Below are positions 28,046-39,632 of a stretch of DNA of 64,000 nucleotides, piece after piece. The position numbers were made by a program, and so were the translations under genes. Position 1 is the first letter of the stretch; each line of letters opens with the position of its first letter. The notes under the pieces were generated by a model. The model was not told where the DNA came from. It was given only the letters and a program-made list of their open reading frames with translations, and did not search any database. Source of the stretch: Archangium violaceum (lineage in GTDB: Bacteria > Myxococcota > Myxococcia > Myxococcales > Myxococcaceae); assembly GCF_016887565.1 (NCBI RefSeq), contig NZ_CP069396.1, positions 5,190,001 through 5,254,000 of the forward strand, written 5' to 3'.

Positions 28046-28888
28046 ATGGACGCCTTCCTGGATCGCCTCATCTCGCTCGCCCTCGAGGAAGACCTCGGGG
28101 CAGCGGGCGATGTCACCACCGAATCCCTCGTCCCCGTGGACGCCCAGGGCACCGCCGAGCTGCTCGTCAAGGAGCGGCTCGTCCTCGCCGGGTTGGACGC
28201 CTTCGTCCGCGTCTTCCTGCGCGTGGATCCGGACGTCCATGTGGAGCTCCTCGCTCGCGACGGGCAGGAGCTTCAGCCCAAGACGGTGGTGGCCCGGGTG
28301 CGCGGCCGCATGCGCGCGCTCCTCACCGCCGAGCGCACCGCCCTCAACATCATCCAGCGCACCTCGGGCATGGCCACCCTGTCCCATCAGGTCATGTCCG
28401 CGGTGCGCGGTACCAAGCTGCGCATCCTCGACACGCGGAAGACCGCCCCCGGCATGCGCTCCCTGTCCAAGCAGGCCGTGAAGGCCGGTGGAGCCTTCAA
28501 CCACCGCTTCGGCCTCTTCGATGGCGTCCTCATCAAGGACAACCACATCGCGGCCGTCGGCGGCTCCGTCCGCGAGGCGCTCCGCCGCGCTCGCACCAAC
28601 GCGCCCCAGCTCGTGAAGATCGAGATCGAGGTCACCAACCTCGATCAGCTCGCCGAGGCGCTCGAGGAGGGCGCCGACGTGGTGATGCTCGACAACATGG
28701 ACGACGAGCAGATCCGCCGCGCCGTGGAGCTGACCGCCGGCCGCATCCCCCTCGAGGTCTCCGGCGGCATCACCCTGGAGCGCCTGCCCCGCCTGGCGAA
28801 GCTCGGCGTGGACTTCGTGTCCATGGGCGCGCTCACGCACTCGGCGCGCGCCATGGACCTGTCCCTGGAGATCGTCCAGGCGAAGTAG
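28046..28888 (+). CDS. nadC: Nicotinate-nucleotide pyrophosphorylase (carboxylating)
   Basis: This 280-residue enzyme converts quinolinate and PRPP to nicotinate mononucleotide, CO2 and PPi in de novo NAD synthesis. Family signatures are ERTALNIIQRTSGMAT, the active-site region LDTRKTAPGMR, HRFGLFDGVLIKDNHI, EVTNLDQL and EVSGGITLERL. It starts 23 bases after valS and has a GGAG ribosome site, so it may be co-transcribed with valS. nadA and nadB are not in the window. Length is typical. Confidence 0.95.
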   Translation: MDAFLDRLISLALEEDLGAAGDVTTESLVPVDAQGTAELLVKERLVLAGLDAFVRVFLRVDPDVHVELLARDGQELQPKTVVARVRGRMRALLTAERTALNIIQRTSGMATLSHQVMSAVRGTKLRILDTRKTAPGMRSLSKQAVKAGGAFNHRFGLFDGVLIKDNHIAAVGGSVREALRRARTNAPQLVKIEIEVTNLDQLAEALEEGADVVMLDNMDDEQIRRAVELTAGRIPLEVSGGITLERLPRLAKLGVDFVSMGALTHSARAMDLSLEIVQAK

Positions 28889-28897
28889 CCCGGCCGC

Positions 28898-30514
28898 TCA
28901 GCGGCTGGGGGCGAGGGCCTCGTAACGGGGTTTGCCCTCGGCGGAGGCGGGGAGGTTCATCTCCAGCACCGCCGCCACCGTGGGCGCCACGTCCGTGGTG
29001 CTGATCTCCTGCGGATACGTGCCCGGCTTCACCCCCCTGCCCGCCAGGACGAGGGGCACCAGCTGGTCGTACGCGTACGGCGTCCCGTGGTTGGTGCCGA
29101 CGGTGTCGGCGCTGATGACGTGGAAGGGCTTCACCACGAAGAGCACGTCACCGCTGCGCCCCGCGTAGTAGCCGCGCCGCAGCGGCTCCATCAGCCCCGC
29201 CACGTCCGGTGCCGTGTACAGGTCGTCCCTCGCCACCGCCAGGGAGATGGCCGGCTGCTTCGCCAGCCAGGCCGCCGCGGCCCGCCGCACCGCCGCTCCG
29301 TCCACCTTGCCGCCTTCCAGGGTCTTGCCCCCCAGGTACGCGTCCAGCTCCTCGATGGTGGCGGTGACGTCCCCGCCGAACTGCGCCCGCAGCGCCTCGG
29401 TCAGCCCCTTGGAGAGGGCCTTCGGGTCCACTCGTTCCGAGCCCACTCCCTGAGCGGCCCAGTGCTCGGGTACCGCCGCGCCACCGTGGTCGGCCGAGAG
29501 CACCACGAGGAGATTGGCCCGGCCTCCCGCTGCCTTCTCGGCCAGGGCCACCAGGTCGCCCACCGCCTTGTCCAGCCGGTACATCGTGTCCTGCATCTCC
29601 CACGAGTTGGGGCCGTACTGGTGGAAGACGCGATCCGTGGCGCTGAAGCTCACCGCGAGCAGGTCCGGCACCTCGTCCTTGCCCAGGCCCTCGCCGTCGA
29701 TGGCGGCCCGCGCGGCCTTCACCACCAGGTCCAATGACAGGGGGGAGATGGCGAAGGCGGTGTATGCCTCGGGTCCGGAGGAGGTGAGGCCTCCTTTGAG
29801 CGGATGCGGGAAGGTGCGCCCCAGCCCGTAGTACTCGCCCTCGTAGGGGCGATCATCCTCGCCCACGTACTCGGTGCGGGGCAGCAGCGGCTCCCACGTC
29901 TTGCCGAAGAAGGCCTCGGGCGGGTTGGCCGCGTTGAAGGTCTTGAGCCAGCCGGGCAGCTCCTTGGTGTACCAGGTGCCCGTGACGAACTTCCCCACCG
30001 TCTCGTCGTACCAGTAGGCCTGACCGAGCCTGCCGGCCAGGGGGATCGCCGAGCGCGCCTTTCCCGAGATCGCGAGGGCCTTGCCCTGCTCCTGGGTGGT
30101 CAGCCGCAGCCTGTCCGCGAGCGTCTCCGCCATGAGGTTGGCCGGGCTCACGTCTTCCAGGGAGAGGGGGGCCTCCAGCACCGGATGCGCGGCGTCCGGG
30201 AAGACGCGCTCGGGCTTGCCCGTGGCCCGGTCGATGATCCGGTTGTCCACGATGCCGTGGCGCCAGGGGTTGGCGCCGGTGGACAACGTGGCGTGGCCCG
30301 GCGCGGTGCGCGGCTTGGCGTACTGGTAGCGCGCATAAGGATAGAACGCACCCGAGTCGATGAGCTGCCGCAGTCCGCCCTTGAGGCGCGGCTTGGTGCG
30401 CAGCAACAGGTCCGAGCCCATCGCGTCCACGGTGATGAAGAGCGTCAGCCGGGGCGGCTTCGCCAGGGCGGGGAGGGCGGTGAGCAGCAACAGGAGGGTG
30501 AGGGCGCGGAGCAT
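28898..30514 (-). CDS. Secreted alkaline-phosphatase-superfamily phosphodiesterase
   Basis: This 538-residue protein has a signal peptide (LTLLLLLTALPALAKPP), so it is periplasmic or exported. The fold is that of the alkaline phosphatase/nucleotide pyrophosphatase group: a metal Asp in FITVDAMGSD, the nucleophile Thr in APGHATLSTGANP, SADHGGAAVPEHW and the late His in TNHGTPYAYDQLVPLVL. It resembles PafA-type phosphatases. The substrate cannot be read from sequence. The gene converges with nadC (gap 9 bases) and diverges from the thioesterase gene. Confidence 0.88.
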   Translation of the reverse strand: MLRALTLLLLLTALPALAKPPRLTLFITVDAMGSDLLLRTKPRLKGGLRQLIDSGAFYPYARYQYAKPRTAPGHATLSTGANPWRHGIVDNRIIDRATGKPERVFPDAAHPVLEAPLSLEDVSPANLMAETLADRLRLTTQEQGKALAISGKARSAIPLAGRLGQAYWYDETVGKFVTGTWYTKELPGWLKTFNAANPPEAFFGKTWEPLLPRTEYVGEDDRPYEGEYYGLGRTFPHPLKGGLTSSGPEAYTAFAISPLSLDLVVKAARAAIDGEGLGKDEVPDLLAVSFSATDRVFHQYGPNSWEMQDTMYRLDKAVGDLVALAEKAAGGRANLLVVLSADHGGAAVPEHWAAQGVGSERVDPKALSKGLTEALRAQFGGDVTATIEELDAYLGGKTLEGGKVDGAAVRRAAAAWLAKQPAISLAVARDDLYTAPDVAGLMEPLRRGYYAGRSGDVLFVVKPFHVISADTVGTNHGTPYAYDQLVPLVLAGRGVKPGTYPQEISTTDVAPTVAAVLEMNLPASAEGKPRYEALAPSR

Positions 30515-30609
30515 GGGCGCGATCCTCTACGGCTCGTGCTCAGAAGCAACCAACTCCCTCGCACCATGCTTTCCGGTCGGACACTCCCCTGTTACGGTCG
30601 AAACGACCC

Positions 30610-31011
30610 ATGGTCGAGGCACGACTTCGAGTGATCTACGGCGACACGGACCAGATGGGTGTCGTGTATTACGCCAATTATTTCCGCTACTTCGAGTTCG
30701 CCCGGAGCGAGTACTTCCGTTCGCGCGGGGGCAGCTACCGCGAGTTGGAGCGCGAGGGACTGATGCTGCCCGTGGTAGAGGCCACCGCGTCCTACAAGTC
30801 GCCCGCCCGCTACGAGGACGTGCTGCTCGTGCGCACCCGCGTGAGCGAGCTCAAGCGGGTGTCGCTTACCTTTTCCTACGAGATCTTCCGTGAGGGAGGC
30901 TCGGACACCCCCCTGTGCACCGGGCGCACCGTGCACGCCTGCGTGAGCCGCGAAGGCCGGCCCACCCGACTGCCGGAAGCGGTCGTCCGCCTGTTGCACG
31001 AAGCGCCCTGA
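30610..31011 (+). CDS. Acyl-CoA thioesterase, YbgC/FadM hotdog family
   Basis: This 133-residue single-hotdog protein has the catalytic Asp region YGDTDQMGVVYYANYFRYFE, typical of 4-hydroxybenzoyl-CoA thioesterase/YbgC enzymes. It should hydrolyse an acyl-CoA in the cytoplasm. It lies 40 bases upstream of glpX in the same direction. It is not next to tol-pal genes, where YbgC often occurs, so the physiological substrate is open. Confidence 0.88.
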   Translation: MVEARLRVIYGDTDQMGVVYYANYFRYFEFARSEYFRSRGGSYRELEREGLMLPVVEATASYKSPARYEDVLLVRTRVSELKRVSLTFSYEIFREGGSDTPLCTGRTVHACVSREGRPTRLPEAVVRLLHEAP

Positions 31012-31051
31012 GTTCCCACTTCTTCATTTTGTTCCAAGGAGAAACCCGACA

Positions 31052-32017
31052 ATGGATCGCAACCTGGCAATGGAGGCCGTGCGCGTCACCGAGATGGCGG
31101 CCATCGCCTCCGCCCGGCTCATGGGCCGCGGCAACAAGAACGAGTCGGATCAGGCCGCCGTGGATGCCATGCGCAAGGCCTTCGACGCGCTGCAGATCAA
31201 CGGCACGGTGGTCATCGGCGAGGGCGAGCGCGACGAGGCCCCCATGCTCTACATCGGCGAGAAGGTGGGCCGGCGCAACGAGGGCGATCCCGAGGTGGAC
31301 ATCGCGTTGGATCCCCTCGAGGGCACCAACCTGTGCGCCTACGGCCGCCCGGGCAGCATCGCCGTGGTCGCCATGGCCGAGAAGGGCAAGCTGCTCAACG
31401 CCCCGGACACCTACATGGAGAAGATCGCCGTGGGGCCCCGCGCCAAGGGCGCCATCGACCTGCGCCGCTCTCCCACCGAGAACCTCCACGCCATCGCGGA
31501 GAAGATGAAGGTCTACGTCTCGGATCTCACGGTCATCATCCTTGACCGCGAGCGGCACGCGGACCTCATCAAGGAGGTGCGGGCCGCGGGCGCGCGCATC
31601 CGCCTCATCGATGACGGGGACGTGGCCGGCGGCATCGCCACCTGCTTCGAGGACACCGGCGTGGACGTGCTGATGGGCGTCGGCGGTGCCCCCGAGGGCG
31701 TCATCGCCGCCGCGGCCATCCGCTCGGTGGGCGGTGACATGCAGGGCCGCCTGGTGCCGCGCAACAACGAGGAGATCGAGCGCGCCAAACGCATGGGCAT
31801 CTCCGACATCTCGAAGATCTACACGGCCGAGGAGCTGGCCGGCGGCGAGGTGATGTTCGCCGCCTCCGGCGTCACCAGCGGCGACTTCCTGCGCGGCGTG
31901 CGCTTCTTCGGCACCGGCTGCGAGACGCACTCGGTGGTGATGCGCAGCAAGACCGGCACGGTGCGTTTCATCCAATCCCGTCACAAGTTCGACAAGAAAC
32001 CGGGTTACAACTTCTAG
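31052..32017 (+). CDS. glpX: Fructose-1,6-bisphosphatase, class II (GlpX)
   Basis: This 321-residue enzyme hydrolyses fructose 1,6-bisphosphate to fructose 6-phosphate in gluconeogenesis. Metal and phosphate motifs are GEGERDEAPMLYIGEKVG, the lithium-sensitive phosphatase signature ALDPLEGTN, and LIDDGDVAGGI. A good AAGGAG site precedes the ATG. The gene is followed by an SRPBCC protein 27 bases downstream, which may be in the same operon. Length matches GlpX. Confidence 0.95.
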   Translation: MDRNLAMEAVRVTEMAAIASARLMGRGNKNESDQAAVDAMRKAFDALQINGTVVIGEGERDEAPMLYIGEKVGRRNEGDPEVDIALDPLEGTNLCAYGRPGSIAVVAMAEKGKLLNAPDTYMEKIAVGPRAKGAIDLRRSPTENLHAIAEKMKVYVSDLTVIILDRERHADLIKEVRAAGARIRLIDDGDVAGGIATCFEDTGVDVLMGVGGAPEGVIAAAAIRSVGGDMQGRLVPRNNEEIERAKRMGISDISKIYTAEELAGGEVMFAASGVTSGDFLRGVRFFGTGCETHSVVMRSKTGTVRFIQSRHKFDKKPGYNF

Positions 32018-32044
32018 TCACACCCCTTCGCGGAGACACGCACC

Positions 32045-32470
32045 ATGGCTGGCGCTACTCGCTCCATCATCATCAACGCCCCCCCGGAGAAGCTCTTCGA
32101 CATCATCGCCAACTATGACCGCTACGGGGAGTTCCTCCCCGAGGTGAAGAAGATCTGGACCTCGGACCGCCAGGGCAACCAGGTGAAGGTCCACTACGAG
32201 GTCAACGTGGTGAAGACGATCCGCTACACCCTCCTCGTCAAGGAGGAGCGGCCCACGCGCATGTCCTGGTCCTTCGTCGAAGGTGAGGTGATGAAGGACA
32301 ACAAGGGCAGCTGGGTGCTCGAGCCCGACGGCGAGGGCCGCACCAAGGCCACCTACACGGTGGAGATGGCCCTGGGGCCGCTGGTGCCCAAGGCCATCAT
32401 CAACGGCCTGGTGGATCAGTCGCTGCCCAAGATGCTGGAGGCCTTCAAGCGCCGGGCCGAGGGGACCTGA
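32045..32470 (+). CDS. SRPBCC (START-like) family protein
   Basis: This 141-residue protein has the coenzyme-Q-binding/RatA-type START fold pattern: RSIIINAPPEKLFDIIANYD, then EFLPEVKKI, an alternating strand core and a long last helix KAIINGLVDQSLPKMLEAFK. These small hydrophobic-cavity proteins bind lipids or quinones. It follows glpX closely. The specific ligand is unknown. A GC-rich hairpin starts about 30 bases after its stop. Confidence 0.85.
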   Translation: MAGATRSIIINAPPEKLFDIIANYDRYGEFLPEVKKIWTSDRQGNQVKVHYEVNVVKTIRYTLLVKEERPTRMSWSFVEGEVMKDNKGSWVLEPDGEGRTKATYTVEMALGPLVPKAIINGLVDQSLPKMLEAFKRRAEGT

Positions 32471-32865
32471 GCTCCACGGCGCACCGCGTCGTCACGACTC
32501 GTCCCCCGGGCGGACCGGGGGGCAGGCGGGAGAGCGAGCCACGGCCTGTCCCACCCATCACTCCGGATGCCCCGGAAGCTCCATCCAGTTGGACCGCTTG
32601 CGGGGAACCGTGGCTCGATTACAATCCAGTCAACGTTCTCGGCGTCTGGTGGTTCGAGGCCATTTGATTTACTGGACATTTCCGCCAGGTCCAGCTGTCG
32701 GGTGGCGGACGGGCAAGCATGCGGGGGTGCTGGCACGTACTCATCAGGAAACCGAGGCCCTTACTTTGCATCTTAGGTACTCAGATGCCGACGGGGTCGC
32801 GGGAAACCAGGAGCGGGATGGCGGGCGTACATCGGGGTACGTAGGCTGACGGAGAAACCGAACCC
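32471..32865. other. Intergenic leader with several hairpins
   Basis: This gene-free stretch of about 400 bases starts with a probable terminator (CCCCCGG/CCGGGGG at 32503-32521). The part just upstream of the 59-residue gene has two small inverted repeats: GCATCT/AGATGC (32768-32788) and CGTAC/GTACG (32825-32840). They could be operator sites or leader structure. No known riboswitch was recognised. Confidence 0.45.
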
Positions 32866-33045
32866 ATGCTCGACGCCTTCATCATCGAGGAAATCAAGCG
32901 CCGGGAAAGGAACCGGGAGGAGCGGGAGCGCCCCGCGCTCGAGATCCCCCTTCCGGTTCCAGAGGAGCGCCCCAGGCGCCGCACGGACGCGGACGACGAC
33001 GAGAAGCCCCAGCGAGGGGTCATCATCATCGATCTTCTCGGCTGA
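32866..33045 (+). CDS. Small charged hypothetical protein, 59 residues
   Basis: MLDAFIIEEIKRRERNREER is followed by a Pro/Glu/Arg-rich middle, an acidic run (DADDDEKP) and the hydrophobic end RGVIIIDLLG. I recall similar short proteins ending in VIIIDL from other myxobacteria, which supports a real gene despite its size. It has no signal peptide or membrane segment. The function is unknown. The structured 5' leader suggests regulated expression. Confidence 0.6.
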   Translation: MLDAFIIEEIKRRERNREERERPALEIPLPVPEERPRRRTDADDDEKPQRGVIIIDLLG

Positions 33046-35598
<2,553 letters not shown>

Positions 35599-35620
35599 CG
35601 AGAGGAACGGAGAGAGAGCC

Positions 35621-36415
35621 GTGGCCGACAAGAAACCCCGCATCCTGGTCTCCAACGACGACGGCTACTTCTCCGAGGGCCTGCGCAACCTGGTGGAAGC
35701 GGTGACCCCGTTGGGGGAGGTGTGGGTGGTGGCGCCGGACCGCGAGCAGAGCGCGGCCTCGCACGCCATCTCCCTGCACCGCCCCCTGCGCATCACCGAG
35801 GTGCGTGAGCGCTGGTTCGCCGTGGATGGAACCCCGGCGGACAGCGCTTATCTGGCGATCCATCACCTCATGAAGGATGATCGCCCGCGGATCATGGTGT
35901 CCGGCATCAACCACGGGGCCAACCTGGCCGACGACGTCAACTACTCGGGCACGGTGGCCGCCGCCCGCGAGGCCGCGCTGCTGGGCATTCCGTCCATTGC
36001 CTTCAGCCTGGTGTCTCGCGCGCCGTTCGACTTCCAGCACGCGGCGCGCTTTGCCCGCTCGCTGGTGGCGGCGGCGCTCGCCCAGCCCCAGCTGCCGCCC
36101 CGGATGCTGCTCAGCGTCAACGTCCCCCGGGGCGAGCCCACGGGGTACGCCATCACCCGGCTGGGCCGGCACTCGTACGGGTACGACGTGGTGGAGAAGG
36201 AGGATCCGCGCGGTCGCAAGTACTACTGGATCGGTGGCAGCTCCTACGCGCACGAGGACGTCCCCGGCAGTGACTGCAACGCGGTGCACCTGGAGCGCCG
36301 CATCTCGGTGACGCCGCTCAACTTCGAGCTCACCGACACGCAAGCCATGACGGCGCTGGCGGGTTGGAACCTCGAGGGCTTCCCGCGCTCCGACGTGGGC
36401 AGGGGAGGCGACTGA
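35621..36415 (+). CDS. surE: 5'/3'-nucleotidase SurE
   Basis: This 264-residue metal-dependent phosphatase of nucleoside monophosphates is used in stress survival. Motif ILVSNDDGYFSEGL holds the metal-binding Asp pair; DREQSAASHAIS, SGINHGANLADDVNYSGTVA and the dimer region are conserved. The start is GTG with GGAGAGAG upstream. It is followed at once by a LysM-M23 lipoprotein, recalling the surE-nlpD order of enterobacteria. Confidence 0.95.
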   Translation: MADKKPRILVSNDDGYFSEGLRNLVEAVTPLGEVWVVAPDREQSAASHAISLHRPLRITEVRERWFAVDGTPADSAYLAIHHLMKDDRPRIMVSGINHGANLADDVNYSGTVAAAREAALLGIPSIAFSLVSRAPFDFQHAARFARSLVAAALAQPQLPPRMLLSVNVPRGEPTGYAITRLGRHSYGYDVVEKEDPRGRKYYWIGGSSYAHEDVPGSDCNAVHLERRISVTPLNFELTDTQAMTALAGWNLEGFPRSDVGRGGD

Positions 36416-36417
36416 GG

Positions 36418-37332
36418 TTGGCGGTGGCGGACGCCAGGTGGGTGCGGCCGGCGCTGTTCGCGCTGCTCGCGCTCCTCGGCACCACCGGCTGCTCGCTGGT
36501 GTCGAAGTCCGTCACCCCTTCACCCTCCGCGTCCGTCTCCGAGCAGTCCCCGTTGGGCCTCGGCGAGCTGCGCGAGCCCCACCCGGAGCTGGAGCTCATC
36601 CCCGTCTCCGTCTCCGTCCAGCGGACGGTGGCCGTCCGGCACACGGTGGCCCCGGGCGAGACGATGTACCGGATCTCCAGGAACTACGGCGTCTCCGTGG
36701 AGGAGCTGTCCAGGGCGAACGGCATCAATGACCCGCGCACCTTGTCCGTGGGGCAGGAGCTGGTCATTCCCGGAATCGAGAAGCTGGTGCCGGTGGCCAC
36801 CGAGTCCTCTCCCACTCCGGAGCCGGGCAGGGGCAACGAGCGCCCGGTGCCGGGGAAGAAGTCTCCCGTGGTGGTGACGGCTCCGGGATCGCGTTCGGAG
36901 CCCCGGCCCGTGTCCCGTCCCGCGCCGGCCCGCCCGGTGCCGGAGACGAAGGGGATGCTGGATTGGCCCCTGCGCGGGGTGCTGTACGCCCGTTTCGGGA
37001 AGAAGGGGCGCGAGCCGCACGATGGGATTGATCTCGCCGTGCCCGTGGGTACACCGGTGAAGACGGCCCAGGAGGGCGAGGTGCTGTACGCGGGCGAGCA
37101 GCGCGGCTACGGGCTCATCGTCATCGTCCAGCACTCGGAGCGCCTCATCACGCTCTACGCGCACAACCGCGACCTGCGCGTGAAGAGCGGCCAGAAGGTG
37201 CGGCGCGGTCAGGTCATCGCCACCGTGGGCGAGTCCGGCAAGACGAGTGGTCCGCAGCTGCACTTCGAGGTGCGCGTCGACGGCAAGCCGGCGGATCCGC
37301 TCGATTACCTGGGGCCGCTGCCGTCGTCGTAG
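36418..37332 (+). CDS. NlpD-like lipoprotein with LysM and M23 domains
   Basis: This protein of about 304 residues starts at TTG 36418 or GTG 36424, directly after surE. A signal peptide with lipobox LGTTGC is followed by a LysM domain (HTVAPGETMYRISRNYGVSVE, a peptidoglycan anchor), a Pro/Ser linker and an M23/LytM domain (HDGIDLAVPVGTP, YAHNRDL, GPQLHFEVRVDG). In active endopeptidases the last motif is HLH; here it is QLH, so one catalytic His is absent. This suggests an NlpD/EnvC-type activator of cell-wall amidases rather than an enzyme. The activator role is inference. Confidence 0.85.
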   Translation: MAVADARWVRPALFALLALLGTTGCSLVSKSVTPSPSASVSEQSPLGLGELREPHPELELIPVSVSVQRTVAVRHTVAPGETMYRISRNYGVSVEELSRANGINDPRTLSVGQELVIPGIEKLVPVATESSPTPEPGRGNERPVPGKKSPVVVTAPGSRSEPRPVSRPAPARPVPETKGMLDWPLRGVLYARFGKKGREPHDGIDLAVPVGTPVKTAQEGEVLYAGEQRGYGLIVIVQHSERLITLYAHNRDLRVKSGQKVRRGQVIATVGESGKTSGPQLHFEVRVDGKPADPLDYLGPLPSS

Positions 37333-37370
37333 AATGCGGGTCCTGGCGGCTTGTTGCCCGGGGGGCCTGT

Positions 37371-37601
37371 ATGCGTGCGAGGCGTGTACTTGAAGTCGCG
37401 TTGCTGATGCTGGTCCTTGGAACCGGGTGCCCGGAGTTCCACAAGAAGGGCGGCTTCATCGACCGGGCCGCGGCGAAGGACATCGCCGAGAATACAGGGG
37501 TCGCCAGACCGCCCTTGTGTGCCGACGGCAGTCAGGCTGAGTGGAGCTGTGACGAATCCTCCGAGGATTCCGAGGAGGATTGCGGTTGGAGATGTCCGTG
37601 A
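37371..37601 (+). CDS. Small putative lipoprotein, 76 residues
   Basis: MRARRVLEVALLMLVLGTGC is a short signal peptide with a lipobox at its end. The mature part is about 57 residues, with charged helix-like sequence and four more cysteines (PLCADG, WSCDES, EDCGWRCP). It overlaps the next gene by about 10 bases, so the two are probably translated together. No family is recognised. Confidence 0.6.
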   Translation: MRARRVLEVALLMLVLGTGCPEFHKKGGFIDRAAAKDIAENTGVARPPLCADGSQAEWSCDESSEDSEEDCGWRCP

Positions 37602-38473
37602 AGTCGCGGGTGATGATCGGCGCTGCCGCCGGTCTGCTCCTGTTGCTTCCGCTCGCCCTCCTCTCGAGTGTCCGTCTGTACTCGCAGCGCTGGAGCCAAG
37701 GGGTCGATGGGGTGGAATTCAGTCCCGTGCTCTCCCAGGAACGACGCGTTGGGTTGAGTACCTTCGAGCGGCGTTGCGGGAAGCGCGAGGACTGCGAGCC
37801 ACCCCTGGAATGCCTGGCCTTCTTCACGGGCTTCGAGAGCTACTGCCTCGATAGTGACTGTCTGACGGATCGGCATTGCAAGGAGGGCTTTACCTGTCGG
37901 GCCCTGAAGCCCCTGGGGGGAGGCGCTCTGGTTCGACGCTGCACCCCGGCGGGTTCTCTCGGGGAGGGGGAGCCTTGCATGGCAAGCTCCCAGGAGAAGT
38001 CGGTGGTTTGTGAGCGAGGGCTGATCTGCAACGGGTATTGCGGTCGTCCGTGCCAGATGGATGAACCCGAGAACTGCCCGGAAGGATTCTTCTGCGCCAG
38101 AGGCAAGAACGGTACATCCTGCCTCCCCACCTGTGAGGGGAAGGCGTGCCCGGAAGGCAAGCAGTGCGTCCGATACGACTCGGGCATGTCCGTATGCGCC
38201 CACGTCCGCGGCGAGAATTGCCAGGACATGCCGTGTCCTCGGGGCCAGCGATGCAACAAGAGCTACTCTCCCAACCACAAGGACTGGGTCTCCATGGAGT
38301 GCGTCACCCCTTGTGGTGAGGAGGCTCCTTCTTGCCCGGATGGATTCTTCTGTCAGCGAGGCGAGTGCCGTCGGCCGTGTGAGCCCGATGCGGCGGACAC
38401 GTGTGGCCCTCGCGAGCGGTGTTCCTTCGACCCGGTGCGAAGAGCCGGGTTCTGCCAACTGAGATTTCAGTGA
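37592..38473 (+). CDS. Cysteine-rich exported protein
   Basis: This protein of about 293 residues reads from ATG 37592 (MSVKSRVMIGAAAG); a TTG at 37580 is also possible. A single hydrophobic segment (AAAGLLLLLPLALLSSVRLY) acts as signal or N-terminal anchor. The remainder has over 25 cysteines in repeated patterns (C..REDCEPPLEC, C.EGFFC, CPEGKQC, CPDGFFCQRGEC) like EGF- or Dickkopf-type disulphide modules. Such proteins are common on the myxobacterial surface. It overlaps a small lipoprotein gene upstream. The function is unknown. Confidence 0.75.
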   Translation: MSVKSRVMIGAAAGLLLLLPLALLSSVRLYSQRWSQGVDGVEFSPVLSQERRVGLSTFERRCGKREDCEPPLECLAFFTGFESYCLDSDCLTDRHCKEGFTCRALKPLGGGALVRRCTPAGSLGEGEPCMASSQEKSVVCERGLICNGYCGRPCQMDEPENCPEGFFCARGKNGTSCLPTCEGKACPEGKQCVRYDSGMSVCAHVRGENCQDMPCPRGQRCNKSYSPNHKDWVSMECVTPCGEEAPSCPDGFFCQRGECRRPCEPDAADTCGPRERCSFDPVRRAGFCQLRFQ

Positions 38474-38574
38474 GCCGTGCTGCCCGGTCGTGGACCGGGC
38501 GAGCGGCTTTCCCGTCCCTTCCCCCGGCTGTCTCCGATCCACGGCTGGCCGTCTGGTACTAGAGTGTCGGCCCC

Positions 38575-39615
38575 GTGAGTCGCCTCCTGCCGCTACTCCT
38601 CGCCCTCTCGCTCGTTCCGGCCGCCCGGGCGCAGTCGTCTTCCGAGGCCCCGGAGGGCGTGACGCCCGCGGCGGAGACACCCGCTCCGCTCATCGTCGTC
38701 GCCATCCTCCCCCTGCAGGCCAATGAAGACGCCCGCGACGAGGCCCCGGGCCTGACCGCGCTCCTCGTGAGCCGGCTCTCCGAGTCTTCTCGCCTCGCCG
38801 TGTCCTCCGCGTCGGATCGGGAGGCCGTGCGCACCGCCGGAACCTGCTCCGTGAGCCCGTGTCCGGAGGCCGCCCCAGGCTCCCCCGGCTCCAGCAAGGC
38901 GCGCTACGTCATCACCGGCCGGATCGATGGCTTCGGTTCCCGCTACCTCCTCACCACCAGCCTCGTGGACTCGGAGAGCGGGCGCGCGCTGAGCCGGCCC
39001 CGCGTCGAGGTGGCCGCCCGGGATGCCTTGCCCCGCGCCGCTGTGTCGATCGCGGATCAGCTCCTCGCCACACTCGTTCCGGAGGCCTCGCAACGGTCTG
39101 ACCCGATGGTTGCCTCCGCCTCGAAGGTTCCCGGGACGGGCTCGTTCCTCCTCGGCCTGCGCTTCAACAACAGCCTCATCTCCGACTTCTCCACCTTCAA
39201 TCCCGGCGGCGACGTGGAGATCGGCTTCCAGTTCCATCCCGAGTGGATCGTCTTCGGCCAGGTGGGCTTCTCCTACGTTCGTTCCGAGCAGGAGGGCCTC
39301 AAGGGCGGCCTCAACGTCCTCCCCAGCGTGCTCGGCATGCGCCACTACCACAACGTCGAGCGCTCCTTCCGCCCGTACTGGGGCTTCGGCCTCGGCATCC
39401 AGCTCTCCTTCGGCGAGTACGGCATCTTCCAGCAGACCGGGCCGCTCCCCACCGTCATCGGCTTCGCCGGCTTCGAGTACCTCATCGCCGGCCACCTCGG
39501 CCTTCAGCTCGAGGCCTCCACCAACATCGCCCAGGCCACCCTCGGTCTCACCGATGGCGGCCTCGGCAGTGGTCTCAACCTCGACCTCAACGCCGGCATC
39601 GCCTGGCACTTCTGA
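38575..39615 (+). CDS. Outer-membrane beta-barrel protein with N-terminal soluble domain
   Basis: This 346-residue protein has a signal peptide (LLPLLLALSLVPAARAQ). Residues 40-170 resemble the periplasmic part of proteins that compute a regulator-like score (VVAILPLQANEDARDEAPGL, YVITGRIDGFGSRYLLTTSL). The C-terminal 170 residues are amphipathic strands ending in aromatic NAGIAWHF, typical for insertion by the BAM complex. It is followed 17 bases later by a TPR lipoprotein gene, which may be a partner. The exact function is unknown. Confidence 0.75.
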   Translation: MSRLLPLLLALSLVPAARAQSSSEAPEGVTPAAETPAPLIVVAILPLQANEDARDEAPGLTALLVSRLSESSRLAVSSASDREAVRTAGTCSVSPCPEAAPGSPGSSKARYVITGRIDGFGSRYLLTTSLVDSESGRALSRPRVEVAARDALPRAAVSIADQLLATLVPEASQRSDPMVASASKVPGTGSFLLGLRFNNSLISDFSTFNPGGDVEIGFQFHPEWIVFGQVGFSYVRSEQEGLKGGLNVLPSVLGMRHYHNVERSFRPYWGFGLGIQLSFGEYGIFQQTGPLPTVIGFAGFEYLIAGHLGLQLEASTNIAQATLGLTDGGLGSGLNLDLNAGIAWHF

Positions 39616-39632
39616 GCCTGGAGTCTCCGCAC

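Noticed and set aside
32740-32800. Sigma-54 promoter starting at TGGCACG near 32730
   Set aside because: The -24-like TGGCAC is present, but no GC-containing -12 element is at the required spacing.
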